A DNA stretch of 64,000 bases, from contig NZ_FNYD01000004.1 of the NCBI RefSeq assembly GCF_900109035.1, forward strand, positions 371,402-435,401, written 5' to 3'. Positions 1 to 9,370 of this stretch are shown here, piece by piece; position 1 is the first letter of the stretch; each line of letters begins with the position of its first letter. Both the position numbers and the translations under genes were made by a program. Under the pieces are notes generated by a model. The model was not told the origin of the DNA. It did not search any database and saw only the letters and a list, made by a program, of their open reading frames with translations. Source of the DNA: Cribrihabitans marinus (GTDB lineage: Bacteria > Pseudomonadota > Alphaproteobacteria > Rhodobacterales > Rhodobacteraceae).

Positions 1-96
1 GTGACCTTTGCCGAAATGGACCGCTGGGAGAAGAACCGCATCAGCCACCGCGGCCGCGCCGTCTCAGCATTCGTGAAGGCGTGTTTTGACGGATGA
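1..96 (+). CDS. rdgB: C-terminal end of a RdgB/HAM1-type non-canonical purine NTP pyrophosphatase (partial)
   Basis: An open frame enters from the left edge in frame 1 and stops at TGA 94-96, giving 31 residues. The tail reads FAEMDRWEKNRISHR followed by a short basic end. This matches the last helix of RdgB (ITP/XTP pyrophosphatase), which removes deaminated purine nucleotides from the pool. The neighbour supports it, because rdgB directly precedes hemW in many alphaproteobacteria. The stop overlaps the start of hemW by 11 nt, so the two are probably translationally coupled. Only the C-terminus is seen, so no catalytic residue can be checked. Confidence 0.75.
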   Translation: MTFAEMDRWEKNRISHRGRAVSAFVKACFDG

Positions 97-1243
97 TTGG
101 CGCAACGGAGGCTTCGGCCTCTATGTGCATTGGCCGTTCTGCGAGGCCAAGTGCCCCTATTGCGACTTCAACAGCCACGTCACCCGAAACATCGACCAGT
201 CCGCCTGGACCAACGCTTACCTGAAGGAACTCGCGCGCTATGCCGAGGAGGTTCCCGGGCGGGTTCTGAATACGATCTTCTTCGGCGGTGGCACCCCGTC
301 GCTGATGGCGCCGGACACGGTGGGTGCGGTGATCGACGCCGCCCGTGGCCATTGGCCCTGCGCCAACGATCTCGAGATCACGCTCGAGGCCAACCCCGGC
401 TCGGTCGAGGCCGGGCGGTTCGCGGGATACCGCGACGCCGGGGTGAACCGGATTTCAATGGGCATCCAGGCCCTGAACGACACCGACCTGCGGCGGCTTG
501 GCCGGCTGCACAGCGTGGCCGACGCGCAAGCCGCCTTCGACATCGCGCGCCACTGCTTCGACCGGGTCAGTTTCGACCTGATCTATGCGCGGCAGGACCA
601 GACCCCGGCCGATTGGCAGGCCGAGCTGAGCCAGGCGCTGTCAATGGCGGTCGATCACCTCTCGCTCTACCAGTTGACGATCGAGGACGGCACCGCCTTT
701 GGCGATCGGTTCCGGCGCGGCGGACTGCGCGGTCTGCCGGATGACGACAACGCCGCCGACATGTACCGGATCACCCAGGACCTGTGCGAGGCGCATGGCA
801 TGCCGGCTTACGAGGTGTCGAACCACGCAGCGCCCGGCGCGGAATCGCGGCACAACCTGATCTATTGGCGCTATGGCGACTATGTCGGGATCGGACCGGG
901 CGCGCATGGCCGGCTGACCCTGAACGGCAGGCGCCTCGCCACCGAGACGCCGCTTGTTCCCGGGCGCTGGATGGAGGCCGTGGCCGGAGGGGCTGGCGAA
1001 TTATCCCGAGAGAGACTTGATCCACAAGATGCAGCGTCCGAGTACCTCATGATGGGTATGAGGCTGGCCGAGGGAATAGATATGGAACGCTACCGGGCGT
1101 TGTTCGGACGCGACTTGCCTTCTGACAGCCGGGCCTATCTTGTCGATCTCGGCATGGTCGAGGAAGACGGCCCCATTCTGCGCGCCACGCGGGACGGGCG
1201 CGCCGTGCTGAACGCCATCCTGCGCGAGCTGTTGACGGATTAA
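86..1243 (+). CDS. hemW: HemW, radical SAM haem chaperone (formerly coproporphyrinogen III oxidase-like)
   Basis: 385 residues. The radical-SAM cluster motif CX3CX2C is at Cys19, Cys23 and Cys26 (CEAKCPYC), followed by DF as in HemW. GGGTPSL and a HemN C-terminal domain follow. HemW binds haem and a [4Fe-4S] cluster and delivers haem to membrane proteins; true HemN has an extra cysteine after this motif. I chose the TTG start at 86 because it is the only in-frame start giving the usual N-terminus before LYVHWPFC, and GAAGG lies just upstream. It overlaps the rdgB stop. The following membrane-protein gene begins 4 nt after the stop, suggesting one transcript. Confidence 0.9.
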   Translation: MTDDWRNGGFGLYVHWPFCEAKCPYCDFNSHVTRNIDQSAWTNAYLKELARYAEEVPGRVLNTIFFGGGTPSLMAPDTVGAVIDAARGHWPCANDLEITLEANPGSVEAGRFAGYRDAGVNRISMGIQALNDTDLRRLGRLHSVADAQAAFDIARHCFDRVSFDLIYARQDQTPADWQAELSQALSMAVDHLSLYQLTIEDGTAFGDRFRRGGLRGLPDDDNAADMYRITQDLCEAHGMPAYEVSNHAAPGAESRHNLIYWRYGDYVGIGPGAHGRLTLNGRRLATETPLVPGRWMEAVAGGAGELSRERLDPQDAASEYLMMGMRLAEGIDMERYRALFGRDLPSDSRAYLVDLGMVEEDGPILRATRDGRAVLNAILRELLTD

Positions 1244-1246
1244 GCC

Positions 1247-1600
1247 ATGCATTACGTCTGGGCGACCCTTGGCCTGATCTGCATCGCCCTGGCGATGATC
1301 GGTGTTGTGCTGCCCCTTTTGCCGACGGTTCCGTTCCTGCTGCTGGCCGCCTTCTTTTTTGCCCGCTCGTCGAGCCGGCTGCACACTTGGCTGCTATCCC
1401 ATCGCCAGTTCGGCCCGATGATCGATGACTGGAACCAGTCCGGTTCCATTCGCCCCACGGCAAAAAAGGCCGCGACGGTCTCCATCGCGGTCGTATTTGG
1501 CCTGACTCTCATGCTTGGTTTCTCGACCCGGGTCCTGCTGATTCAGGCTGCTGCCCTGAGCGCGGTTCTGACGTTCATCTGGACCCGCCCTAACGGCTGA
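1247..1600 (+). CDS. YbaN/DUF454-family small inner-membrane protein
   Basis: 117 residues with the family pattern: an N-terminal hydrophobic helix, the PLLPTVPFLLLAAFFFARSS segment (positions about 24-43), a short soluble linker, and two C-terminal hydrophobic helices. DUF454 (E. coli YbaN) proteins are uncharacterised inner-membrane proteins. The gene starts 4 nt after hemW and is likely co-transcribed with it. Its 3' end overlaps the 3' end of the convergent parB by 11 nt, with no room for a terminator between them. Confidence 0.8.
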   Translation: MHYVWATLGLICIALAMIGVVLPLLPTVPFLLLAAFFFARSSSRLHTWLLSHRQFGPMIDDWNQSGSIRPTAKKAATVSIAVVFGLTLMLGFSTRVLLIQAAALSAVLTFIWTRPNG

Positions 1601-2483
1601 GCTTGGCGCACAGATCGTCCAACTGGTCGAGATTCTCGTAGGCCAGAACCACCTGTCCCGCCTCGGACCCCGGCTTGTGATGGATGACAACCTTCATTGC
1701 AAGGATGGCGGACAGGTCGCGTTCCAAGGCGCGGGTATCGGCGTCCTTTTCCTTCTTGGCAGCCTGCTTGGGCTTGTCCGCAACGTCTGTGTCTGTCTGC
1801 GACTGCTTGCGGACCAGCGCCTCGGTCGCACGCACCGACAGCCCGCCCCGGACGACCGCCCGCGCCAGTTCCGACGGATTCTCGGCGGTGACCAGCGCCC
1901 GGGCATGGCCCGCAGAAAGCTTGCCATCGGCCACCAGGGATTTGACATCCTCGGGCAAGGTCAGCAGCCGCAGCAGGTTGGCAATGTGGCTCCGGCTTTT
2001 GCCCAGGGCCTCGGCCATCTTTTCCTGCGTATGGCCGAACTTCTCCATCAGCTGCTGATAACCAGCGGCCTCTTCCACCGCGTTCAGATCGGCGCGCTGG
2101 ATGTTCTCGATGATCGCGACTTCCAGCACTTCGGTGTCGTTGAAGTCGCGCACTAGGACCGGGATCTCGTGCAACTGCGCCAGTTGCGCCGCGCGCCAGC
2201 GGCGTTCGCCCGCGACGATCTCATAGGCGTCATCCCCTGTCCGGCGGACGATCAGCGGCTGCAGGATCCCTTTTTCCTTGATCGAGGCCGAGAGCTCTTC
2301 CAGATTCTCCGACGCAAACCTGCGGCGCGGCTGGTTCGGGTTCGGCTTCAGCTGCTCGATCGGAACCAAAGTGTCCGGGCGCCGCGACTGTGCCGGCGTC
2401 TCGTCGGCAGGATGATTGACATCGGCCATCAAGGCAGACAGGCCTCGCCCCAACCCGCGCGATTTGTACTTTTCTGTCGACAT
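1590..2483 (-). CDS. parB: ParB chromosome-partitioning protein (parS-binding CTPase)
   Basis: 297 residues. The N-terminal RGLGRGLSAL motif contacts ParA. The CTP-binding ParB box contains GERRWRAA (92-99). A central helix-turn-helix region (about 135-160, HTQEKMAEALGKSRSHI) reads parS. A dimerisation domain ends the protein. I chose ATG 2483 rather than the longer reading because GGAGGAGG sits at normal spacing upstream and the protein then starts with the usual N-terminus. ParB loads at parS and spreads as a sliding clamp; two perfect parS sites lie about 1.4 and 3.3 kb away. It lies downstream of parA in the same direction. Confidence 0.96.
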   Translation of the reverse strand: MSTEKYKSRGLGRGLSALMADVNHPADETPAQSRRPDTLVPIEQLKPNPNQPRRRFASENLEELSASIKEKGILQPLIVRRTGDDAYEIVAGERRWRAAQLAQLHEIPVLVRDFNDTEVLEVAIIENIQRADLNAVEEAAGYQQLMEKFGHTQEKMAEALGKSRSHIANLLRLLTLPEDVKSLVADGKLSAGHARALVTAENPSELARAVVRGGLSVRATEALVRKQSQTDTDVADKPKQAAKKEKDADTRALERDLSAILAMKVVIHHKPGSEAGQVVLAYENLDQLDDLCAKLSR

Positions 2484-2505
2484 CTTGCCCTCCTCCCGGC
2501 TGCAG

Positions 2506-3309
2506 TCACGCGGCAATCCGGCTGTGTTTCCTCAACAACTCCTGCGCCAAGGCACGATACGCTGCCGCCCCCGTCGAATCGCTGTCATAGCTCAATACCG
2601 GAACCGCATAGGACGGCGCCTCGCTGACCCTCACATTGCGCGGAATCTTGGTCCGGAACACCAGGTCCCCCAGATTGTCACGCGCGTCCTTCTCGACCTG
2701 TTGGGACAAGTTGTTGCGTTTGTCATACATGGTCAACACAATACCTTCGATCCGCAAATCGGAATTTGCGGTTTCCCGCACTTCGCGCACCGTCAGCATC
2801 AGCTGCGACAGCCCCTCCAACGCAAAGAACTCGGTCTGCAGCGGCACCAGCACCGAATGGGCCGCCACCATCGCGTTCACCGTCAACAGGTTCAGCGATG
2901 GCGGACAGTCGATCAGGATGTAATCCCAGCCAAAGGCATCCATCGCGGTCTGTCTCAGCGCGTCATGCAGCAGGAAACTCCGCTTTTCGTTGGCCATCAG
3001 CTCGATATCCGCCGAACTCAGGTCCACTGTGGCCGGTACGATCGACAGCCCGGCGAACCCGGTCTCCTGGATCACGGACTCGAGCGGCGCTTCGTCGACC
3101 AGCAGCTCGTAGGTCGATCCGCTGCGGTCATCCACGCCCAGGCCGGTCGAGGCATTGCCCTGGGGATCCAGGTCGACCACGAGAACGCGCGACCCGTTTT
3201 CCACCAAGGCGGCTGCCAGGTTGATTGCCGTTGTGGTCTTTCCGACACCGCCCTTCTGGTTTGCAACCGCGATAATCCGAGGACCTTCAGGACGGGACAG
3301 ATCAGACAC
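2506..3309 (-). CDS. parA: ParA/Soj chromosome-partitioning ATPase
   Basis: 267 residues. The deviant Walker A motif KGGVGKTT is at 19-26 and the Walker A' strand VLVVDLDPQGN lies near 43-53. The size is usual for chromosomal ParA. It is a DNA-bound ATPase that moves ParB-parS complexes and segregates the origin. I prefer the GTG start at 3309 because GGAG sits 6 nt upstream; ATG 3321 is an in-frame alternative that adds four residues. The start overlaps the rsmG stop by 8 nt, so the gene is the fourth cistron of an mnmE-mnmG-rsmG-parA-parB run. Confidence 0.95.
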   Translation of the reverse strand: MSDLSRPEGPRIIAVANQKGGVGKTTTAINLAAALVENGSRVLVVDLDPQGNASTGLGVDDRSGSTYELLVDEAPLESVIQETGFAGLSIVPATVDLSSADIELMANEKRSFLLHDALRQTAMDAFGWDYILIDCPPSLNLLTVNAMVAAHSVLVPLQTEFFALEGLSQLMLTVREVRETANSDLRIEGIVLTMYDKRNNLSQQVEKDARDNLGDLVFRTKIPRNVRVSEAPSYAVPVLSYDSDSTGAAAYRALAQELLRKHSRIAA

Positions 3310-3925
3310 GCGCGACTCCATGAATCTTCAGAATTACGGCATTCGGTTCAGTCAAACTAGTAAGCGCTTCGGCGGTGAAATTCCATCTCTTCCTCGCCTC
3401 CGCCACCTCATTTTTCCAGTTGACGCCTTTGGGAAACAACGCAACGCCGGTGGGCGAAAGGTGCCGGTCGCAATAGGCCAGGAGGCCGTCGAGATCCGCC
3501 AGCGCGCGCGCGGTCAAAACCCCTGCCCCAACGGGTGCGACTGCTTCAATCCGCTTGCTGATGACCCGCGCGGGTGCCCCCAGTTCTCGAATGATCGTGC
3601 GCAGGAAAACCGACTTGCGCTGATCACTTTCGATCAGGGTAAACTGCGTGCCGGCATCGTGCTGCATGGCCATGATCGCGCAAACCAGCCCGGGAAAACC
3701 ACCACCGCTTCCCAAGTCCAACCAGCTTTCGGTCTTGGGCGCGAGGCGATAGAGCTGGAGCGAATCCAGCATGTGACGGGTCCAGAAGTCATCCATGCTG
3801 GATCGGGAGACCAGATTGATCTTGGGATTCCATTGCTTCAGGAGCGCCTCGTAGTGCGCCAGTCGTTCCAGTGTTTCACGTGAAACATCCAACCCCGACA
3901 GGAGCCCATCCACATCAGTCGTCAT
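3302..3925 (-). CDS. rsmG: RsmG, 16S rRNA (guanine-527-N7)-methyltransferase
   Basis: 207 residues with the GidB fold. The SAM-binding loop [12 protein letters not shown] is at 69-80, and the conserved N-terminal VSRETLERL helix is present. It methylates G527 of 16S rRNA. The start ATG overlaps the mnmG stop in an ATGA, so the genes are coupled. The codons for DVSRET (residues 13-18) are written by a perfect parS palindrome, so this coding sequence also serves as a partition site. No sign of truncation. Confidence 0.95.
   Translation of the reverse strand: MTTDVDGLLSGLDVSRETLERLAHYEALLKQWNPKINLVSRSSMDDFWTRHMLDSLQLYRLAPKTESWLDLGSGGGFPGLVCAIMAMQHDAGTQFTLIESDQRKSVFLRTIIRELGAPARVISKRIEAVAPVGAGVLTARALADLDGLLAYCDRHLSPTGVALFPKGVNWKNEVAEARKRWNFTAEALTSLTEPNAVILKIHGVARV
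3872..3887. promoter_or_regulatory. parS partition site inside rsmG
   Basis: A perfect 16-bp palindrome, TGTTTCACGTGAAACA, identical to the consensus ParB-binding parS. It lies in the coding sequence of rsmG, about 1.4 kb from parB. A second identical site is at 5783-5798. Confidence 0.95.
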
Positions 3926-5790
3926 GCCCGGCGAACCCGATCCTGACGGCGCAGATGCGCCAGAATCAAAGCCAACGCGGCCGGCGTCATCCCCTCGATC
4001 CGACCCGCCTGTGCCAGGCTTCCAGGCTTGGCGGCATGGAGCTTCTGCTTCAGCTCGTTTGACAGACCGTTCAACGCTTCGTAGTCGAAACCACTTGGAA
4101 TCAAGCGGTTTTCATCGCGCTGGAGAGCCTCGACGTCCTTCTCTTGTCGCTGGATATAGTTGGCATAAAGCGCATCCCGCTCCACCTGTCGGCGAATTTC
4201 CGGATCGACCGATGCAAGCTCCGGCATCAAGGGCAGAATGTCCTCAAATCCGATATCCGGAAAGGCCAAGACTGCCATGCCCGTTCGGCGGTTGCCATCC
4301 TGATTGGCGGCAATCCCGGCCGCCGACAGATCGCGCGGCGTGAAAGTCAAACTGGTCATCTGCTCCTTCACGGCGCTCAGCTTCTCCATCTTTTTCTGGA
4401 ACTGCGCCTTGCGGGACTCGCCAACGCAACCCAGATCGAGCCCGACCGGAGTCAATCTCTGGTCGGCATTGTCCGCCCGCAGCGAAAGGCGGAACTCTGC
4501 GCGTGAAGTGAACATGCGGTAGGGTTCAGCCACGCCACGCGAGGTCAGGTCGTCCACCATCACCCCGATATAGCTGTCGATTCGGGTAAAGTGGACGGGA
4601 TCTCGGCCCAGCGCCTCAAGCGCCGCGTTCAACCCGGCGACAAGGCCTTGCGCGGCGGCCTCCTCATATCCGGTTGTGCCGTTGATCTGCCCGGCCAGAA
4701 AGAACCCGGGCACCGCGTCCAGCGAAAGCCGACGACTCAGAACCCTCGGATCGACATAGTCGTATTCGATGGCATATCCGGGCTGCAGGATTTCGGCGCG
4801 CTCCAACCCTTTGATCGAGCGCACATACGCTTGTTGCACCGCTTCCGGCAGCGAGGTGGAAATGCCGTTGGGATAGACCACATGGTCGTCGACCCCCTCG
4901 GGCTCGAGAAACACTTGGTGAGAGGTCTTGTCGGCGAAACGGATCACCTTGTCTTCGATCGACGGGCAGTACCGGGGGCCGACACCGTCGATCTGACCAC
5001 CATACATCGCTGATTTGGCCAGGTTCTCCTGAATGATCGCATGGGTCTCGGCATTTGTATGGGTGATGCCGCAGGCGATCTGCGGGGCTGTTGCCTCTTT
5101 CGATAGGAAGGAAAACAGCGTCGGCTCCGCATCACCGTCCTGACGTTCAAGCACCGACCAACTGATCGTCCGCCCGTCCAGCCGTGGCGGGGTTCCGGTC
5201 TTCAATCGCCCCATCGGCAAGTCGAAGGAGTCGAGACGCTCTGCCAACCTCACAGACGGTCGGTCGCCCATCCGACCACCCGGTCGCGAGACGTCACCTA
5301 TGTGAATGACCCCGCGCAAAAAAGTTCCCGATGTGAGAACCACGGTCTTCCCAAGAACTTCTGCGCCATCTGCCAGAACGACGCCGGAAACGCGGTCACC
5401 GTTCATCCGCAAATCGACGACCTCGCCTTCTACAATTGTCAAGTTCGGAACGGCCAGCGTTTCGGCCAGCATGGCAGCGCGATAGAGCTTCCGGTCGGCC
5501 TGTGCACGCGGGCCTTGCACGGCCGGGCCCTTGCGCCGATTCAACAAGCGGAACTGGATGCCGGCCTTGTCGGCCACCCGGCCCATAACGCCGTCCATCG
5601 CATCGATTTCGCGTACCAGATGCCCCTTGCCCAACCCGCCGATGGCCGGATTGCAGGACATCACACCGATATCGCTCTGTTTCAGAGTGACCAGCGCGGT
5701 TCGCGCCCCAAGTCGCGCGGCCGCATGGGCAGCCTCTGTTCCGGCATGACCGGCGCCAATAACGATGACATCGAAGCTCGGATGTTTCAC
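3922..5790 (-). CDS. mnmG: MnmG (GidA), tRNA uridine-34 carboxymethylaminomethyl-modification FAD enzyme
   Basis: About 622 residues. It has an N-terminal FAD dinucleotide-binding motif ([10 protein letters not shown]), central GidA signature stretches including [16 protein letters not shown], and a C-terminal helical domain. With MnmE it installs the cmnm5 group on wobble uridine 34 of several tRNAs. Two in-frame GTG starts exist. 5799 gives [11 protein letters not shown] but has no gap after AAGGAG; 5790 gives VKHPSFDV with AAGGAG 8 nt upstream, so I chose 5790. Both lie in the parS palindrome. The upstream mnmE stop is only a few bases away. Confidence 0.93.
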   Translation of the reverse strand: MKHPSFDVIVIGAGHAGTEAAHAAARLGARTALVTLKQSDIGVMSCNPAIGGLGKGHLVREIDAMDGVMGRVADKAGIQFRLLNRRKGPAVQGPRAQADRKLYRAAMLAETLAVPNLTIVEGEVVDLRMNGDRVSGVVLADGAEVLGKTVVLTSGTFLRGVIHIGDVSRPGGRMGDRPSVRLAERLDSFDLPMGRLKTGTPPRLDGRTISWSVLERQDGDAEPTLFSFLSKEATAPQIACGITHTNAETHAIIQENLAKSAMYGGQIDGVGPRYCPSIEDKVIRFADKTSHQVFLEPEGVDDHVVYPNGISTSLPEAVQQAYVRSIKGLERAEILQPGYAIEYDYVDPRVLSRRLSLDAVPGFFLAGQINGTTGYEEAAAQGLVAGLNAALEALGRDPVHFTRIDSYIGVMVDDLTSRGVAEPYRMFTSRAEFRLSLRADNADQRLTPVGLDLGCVGESRKAQFQKKMEKLSAVKEQMTSLTFTPRDLSAAGIAANQDGNRRTGMAVLAFPDIGFEDILPLMPELASVDPEIRRQVERDALYANYIQRQEKDVEALQRDENRLIPSGFDYEALNGLSNELKQKLHAAKPGSLAQAGRIEGMTPAALALILAHLRRQDRVRRA

Positions 5791-5798
5791 GTGAAACA
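5783..5798. promoter_or_regulatory. parS partition site overlapping the mnmG start
   Basis: A second perfect TGTTTCACGTGAAACA palindrome. It spans the translation start region of mnmG: both possible GTG start codons are formed by palindrome bases. It lies about 3.3 kb from parB and 3.2 kb from the candidate origin. Confidence 0.95.
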
Positions 5799-5803
5799 CT
5801 CCT

Positions 5804-7090
5804 TCATTTTCCCAGGCAGAAACTCGAGAAGATCTCGTCGAGCAGGCTTTCGACATCGACCCGCCCGACAAGGAACTCCAGTTTCCGGATCGCGCTGCGC
5901 AGTTCTTCCGCTGCAATATCATAGCGCTCGGGCCCAGACTCAAGCACCTCTTGTGCAGCGATCAGGTAGTCGCGTGCATCCGACATGGCAAGACGATGCC
6001 GTTCCCGTGTGGCCAGCGCGGCGCCACTGCTGCGGTCCGACAGGATTCGAGCGATATCATCCACCAGCCGATCCATTCCCTGCCCGGTCAAGCCCGATAC
6101 CCCGTCCGAGGCCCCACCCGCCAGATCCGCTTTGGGTCGCACATGAATGTCGCCTTCGGTCATCGCAACATCAAGCCCGTCCAGCGTATCGGAAAGAAAC
6201 ACGCGCAGATCCGCCCGCGCCGCCCGCTCCTTTGCCCGGGCGATCCCCAGGCCTTCGACGTAATCGCCAGTATCCCGCAGTCCAGCTGTGTCCAGCAGGG
6301 TGACCGGAAGCCCCCCAAGTTCCATCTTCACCTCGACGATATCCCGGGTTGTTCCGGCATATTCCGAGGTGATCGCGGCGTCCCGACCTGACAATGCGTT
6401 CAAAAGGGTGGATTTCCCGGCATTCGGAGGCCCGACGATTGCCACCTCGAACCCTGTTCGGATCCTCTCTGCAATCCTGGATCCGGCGACTTCGCGGTCC
6501 AAGTCGCCGAGAACGCCCTGCAGCAGTTCCCGTACCTCGGGCGTCACATCCGTCGGCACCTCTTCATCGGCAAAGTCGATCACCGCCTCGAGAAGCGAGG
6601 CTGCGCGAATCAGGTCTCGGCGCCATCGGTCGGCCAGATGCCCCAGCTTGCCGGACAAAACCGCCTGGGCTTGTTTTCGTTGCGCCTCGGTTTCGGAATC
6701 GATCAGATCCGCCAGGCCTTCAACCTGGGTCAGATTCATCTTGCCGTTTTCAAGAGCACGCCGCGTGAATTCTCCGGGATCGGCCATCCGTAGGGCGTCA
6801 TGATCGGACAGAATACGCAGAACCTGCGCCACGACGGCCGTGCTGCCATGCAAATGCAACTCGGCAACGTCTTCACCGGTAAAACTGGCCGGTGCGGTAA
6901 AGGTCAGGATCAGCGCATCATCTAAGCGGTTGCCATCCGGATCCCGCAGTGTCCGAAGCGTCATCCCCCGTTCCGGCGGCTGGACCCCGGACAGGTCTTC
7001 GACAACCCGACGCGCTTGCGGCCCCGAGATACGGATGACCGCAATACCGGCTTTCCCCTGCGCCGTGGCCAGGGCGAAGATCGTATCCAT
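5804..7090 (-). CDS. mnmE: MnmE (TrmE), tRNA-modification GTPase
   Basis: 428 residues. It has an N-terminal tetrahydrofolate-binding domain, a helical domain, and an inserted Ras-like G domain with P-loop GPPNAGKST at 220-228 and the TTRD switch. The C-terminal FCLGK tail carries the conserved cysteine. It forms a complex with MnmG to modify U34 of tRNA. The stop lies 3-14 nt before the alternative mnmG starts, so the two partners are translated from one message. The start ATG at 7090 is followed by the usual DTIFALAT. Confidence 0.96.
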   Translation of the reverse strand: MDTIFALATAQGKAGIAVIRISGPQARRVVEDLSGVQPPERGMTLRTLRDPDGNRLDDALILTFTAPASFTGEDVAELHLHGSTAVVAQVLRILSDHDALRMADPGEFTRRALENGKMNLTQVEGLADLIDSETEAQRKQAQAVLSGKLGHLADRWRRDLIRAASLLEAVIDFADEEVPTDVTPEVRELLQGVLGDLDREVAGSRIAERIRTGFEVAIVGPPNAGKSTLLNALSGRDAAITSEYAGTTRDIVEVKMELGGLPVTLLDTAGLRDTGDYVEGLGIARAKERAARADLRVFLSDTLDGLDVAMTEGDIHVRPKADLAGGASDGVSGLTGQGMDRLVDDIARILSDRSSGAALATRERHRLAMSDARDYLIAAQEVLESGPERYDIAAEELRSAIRKLEFLVGRVDVESLLDEIFSSFCLGK

Positions 7091-7121
7091 TCCTCCGGCC
7101 TCGCTGCTGATCGGGTTCGGG

Positions 7122-8393
7122 TCAGGTGTTCATCGAATCGAAGAACTCGGAATTGGTCTTGGTCTGTTTCAGCTTCGACAGCAGGAACTCGATGGCATCC
7201 GTGGTGCCCATCGGGTTCAGGATGCGCCGCAACACGAAGGTCTTGGCCAGGTCGCCCTTTTCCACCAACAGATCCTCTTTCCGCGTGCCGGACTTGAGGA
7301 TGTCGATGGCCGGGAACACCCGCTTGTCGGCGATCTTGCGGTCCAGCACGATCTCGGAGTTGCCGGTGCCCTTGAACTCTTCGAAGATCACTTCGTCCAT
7401 GCGGCTGCCGGTGTCGATCAGCGCGGTGGCGATGATGGTCAGTGAGCCGCCCTCCTCGATATTCCGGGCGGCACCGAAGAACCGCTTGGGGCGCTGCAAG
7501 GCATTGGCATCCACACCGCCTGTCAGAACCTTGCCCGAGCTGGGCACCACAGTATTGAACGCCCTACCAAGTCTTGTGATCGAGTCGAGAAGAATAACAA
7601 CATCTCGTTTATGTTCGACCAGACGCTTGGCCTTTTCGATGACCATCTCCGACACCGCCACGTGGCGCGCAGCCGGTTCGTCAAAGGTCGAGGACACCAC
7701 CTCGCCCTTCACCGAGCGCTGCATGTCGGTCACCTCCTCGGGCCGTTCGTCGATCAGCAGGACGATCAGATAACACTCGGGGTGGTTCTTTTCGATCGAG
7801 TTGGCGATGTTCTGCAGGATCACCGTCTTACCGGTCCGCGGCGGTGCCACGATCAGCGACCGCTGCCCCTTGCCGATCGGCGCGACCAGGTCGATCACGC
7901 GGGCCGACTTGTCCTTGATCGTCGGATCCTCGACCTCCATGTTCAGCCGCTCGTCGGGATAGAGCGGGGTCAGGTTGTCGAAGGCGATCTTGTGCCGCGC
8001 GCGCTCGGGATCCTCGAAATTGATCTTGGTGACGTTGGTCAGCGCGAAATAGCGCTCGTTGTCCATCGGCGCCTTGATCTGCCCCTCGACAGTGTCGCCG
8101 GTGCGCAGGCTGTACTGCCGGATCATGTCGGGCGAGACATAGATGTCGTCGGGACCGGGCAGATAGTTGGCCTCGGGCGAGCGCAGGAAGCCGAACCCGT
8201 CCTGCAACACCTCGAGAACGCCGTCCCCGCCGATCTGCCAGCCCTCGTCGGCCCGTTCGCGCAGGATCTGGAACATCATCTCGCCCTTGCGCATGGTCGA
8301 GGCGTTCTCGATCTCCAGGTCCTCGGCCATCGCCAGGAGGTCCTTGGGGCTCTTGGCCTTGAGATCGGACAGGTTCAGGAATTCGTCGGTCAT
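7122..8393 (-). CDS. rho: Rho transcription termination factor
   Basis: 423 residues, the usual length. An N-terminal helix bundle is followed by the cold-shock RNA-binding fold (about 50-120, including [14 protein letters not shown]). The RecA-like ATPase has Walker A APPRTGKT at 183-190, plus the Q- and R-loop regions. Rho is a hexameric RNA helicase that ends transcription. I chose ATG 8393, which gives the standard [12 protein letters not shown] start; an upstream ATG would add 20 atypical residues. Leftward, 31 nt before mnmE. Confidence 0.97.
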   Translation of the reverse strand: MTDEFLNLSDLKAKSPKDLLAMAEDLEIENASTMRKGEMMFQILRERADEGWQIGGDGVLEVLQDGFGFLRSPEANYLPGPDDIYVSPDMIRQYSLRTGDTVEGQIKAPMDNERYFALTNVTKINFEDPERARHKIAFDNLTPLYPDERLNMEVEDPTIKDKSARVIDLVAPIGKGQRSLIVAPPRTGKTVILQNIANSIEKNHPECYLIVLLIDERPEEVTDMQRSVKGEVVSSTFDEPAARHVAVSEMVIEKAKRLVEHKRDVVILLDSITRLGRAFNTVVPSSGKVLTGGVDANALQRPKRFFGAARNIEEGGSLTIIATALIDTGSRMDEVIFEEFKGTGNSEIVLDRKIADKRVFPAIDILKSGTRKEDLLVEKGDLAKTFVLRRILNPMGTTDAIEFLLSKLKQTKTNSEFFDSMNT

Positions 8394-8514
8394 GGGAATA
8401 CGCCTTGTGCCGCCAGGAGGCGCGGCATGGATGAGGATGAGACTGGAAGACACGATGCCCGGACGGGCCGTTCCGCGCTACATAGGCGAGCTGTGGCCGC
8501 GAGTCAATTCACGC

Positions 8515-8964
8515 TCAGAACTTCAGGATCACCGACAGCACGATGATCACCATCAGAACCGTGGGCACCTCGTTCATCATCCGGTACTGGCGGCCGGTCA
8601 GGGCGTTCTCTCCGGCCGCGAAGGCCTTGTACCGCAGGGCCAGCCAGTGATGGAACCAGGTCATCGCGATCACCGAGACGCCCTTGGTCCATGGCCATAC
8701 CCACGACCAGTCGACGATGCCGGGCGTCAGCACCAGGATCAGGCCGCAGACCCAGCTGACGATCATCGCCGGGCGCATGATGACGCGCAGCAGCTTCTCT
8801 TCCATCACTTCGAAGATCGCCCCGGCCCCATCGACCGTTCCGGCCTGTTCAACGTGATAGACGAACAGCCTGGGCAGATAGAACAGGCCCGCCATCCAGG
8901 AAATCACTGCCATGATGTGCAGCGCCTTGATCCAGGGATAGAGCGTGAACAGGATATCCGTCAT
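8515..8964 (-). CDS. hemJ: HemJ, protoporphyrinogen IX oxidase
   Basis: 149 residues with four predicted membrane helices. The HemJ signature is at the N-terminus (WIKALHIMAVISWMAGLFYLPRLF, with the conserved histidine) and the C-terminus ends in MNEVPTVLMVIIVLSVILKF. HemJ oxidises protoporphyrinogen IX to protoporphyrin IX in the inner membrane and is the usual form in alphaproteobacteria. It is the last leftward gene before the candidate origin, so its promoter must lie in 8965-9370. hemE, often near hemJ, is not here. Confidence 0.93.
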   Translation of the reverse strand: MTDILFTLYPWIKALHIMAVISWMAGLFYLPRLFVYHVEQAGTVDGAGAIFEVMEEKLLRVIMRPAMIVSWVCGLILVLTPGIVDWSWVWPWTKGVSVIAMTWFHHWLALRYKAFAAGENALTGRQYRMMNEVPTVLMVIIVLSVILKF

Positions 8965-9370
8965 TCCGGGCCTCGAGGATGGATCGCTTCTCCCTAATTA
9001 AAAAGAAAGAAAAGAGAAAGGATGATGGTTTTGTTGGGCCAAGAAGATCCGTGGATTAAGGATCCTTCCCGGCAGTTTTCCCCAAGAGACGAGCGCGCAG
9101 GCCGGGTTTTCCAGTTCTTGGGATATCATTTTAAAACCTTTTATTTTCAATATATTAGTGGTCTCGAACCGGACCTATCCTGTGGGTGGCACGGATGGTC
9201 TTCATGGACATGCCGGGACTACACACGGTCCGAGTTATGCTTCTCCCCTTGGGAGTGAATGGATACGACTCGGCCGTCTTTCGCGCCTTTCCTCACGGGT
9301 TGCGCGTCAAGCCGAAAAGGATGCAAAACCACCAAGACGCAATCCGGTCCCTGCACACAAGGTTCTCCAC
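8965..9370. other. Candidate chromosome replication origin (oriC) region; no gene
   Basis: A 406-bp gap between divergent hemJ and maf. All genes to the left (hemJ to parB) run leftward and the maf operon runs rightward. It holds AT-rich stretches in otherwise GC-rich DNA: a purine-rich run at about 8994-9030 and an AT block at 9122-9160. It also holds nonamers resembling the DnaA box TTATCCACA: TTCTCCACA at 9363-9371 (one mismatch), TTTTCCCCA at 9076-9084, and CGTGGATTA at 9050-9058 (both two mismatches). parAB and two parS are within 7.5 kb. A short open frame here has no ribosome site or recognisable product. The origin role is inference from synteny. Confidence 0.55.

Noticed and set aside
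9022..9258. 78-codon open frame in the candidate origin
   Set aside because: No ribosome site, no family resemblance, and it overlaps AT-rich and DnaA-box-like sequence; more likely non-coding.
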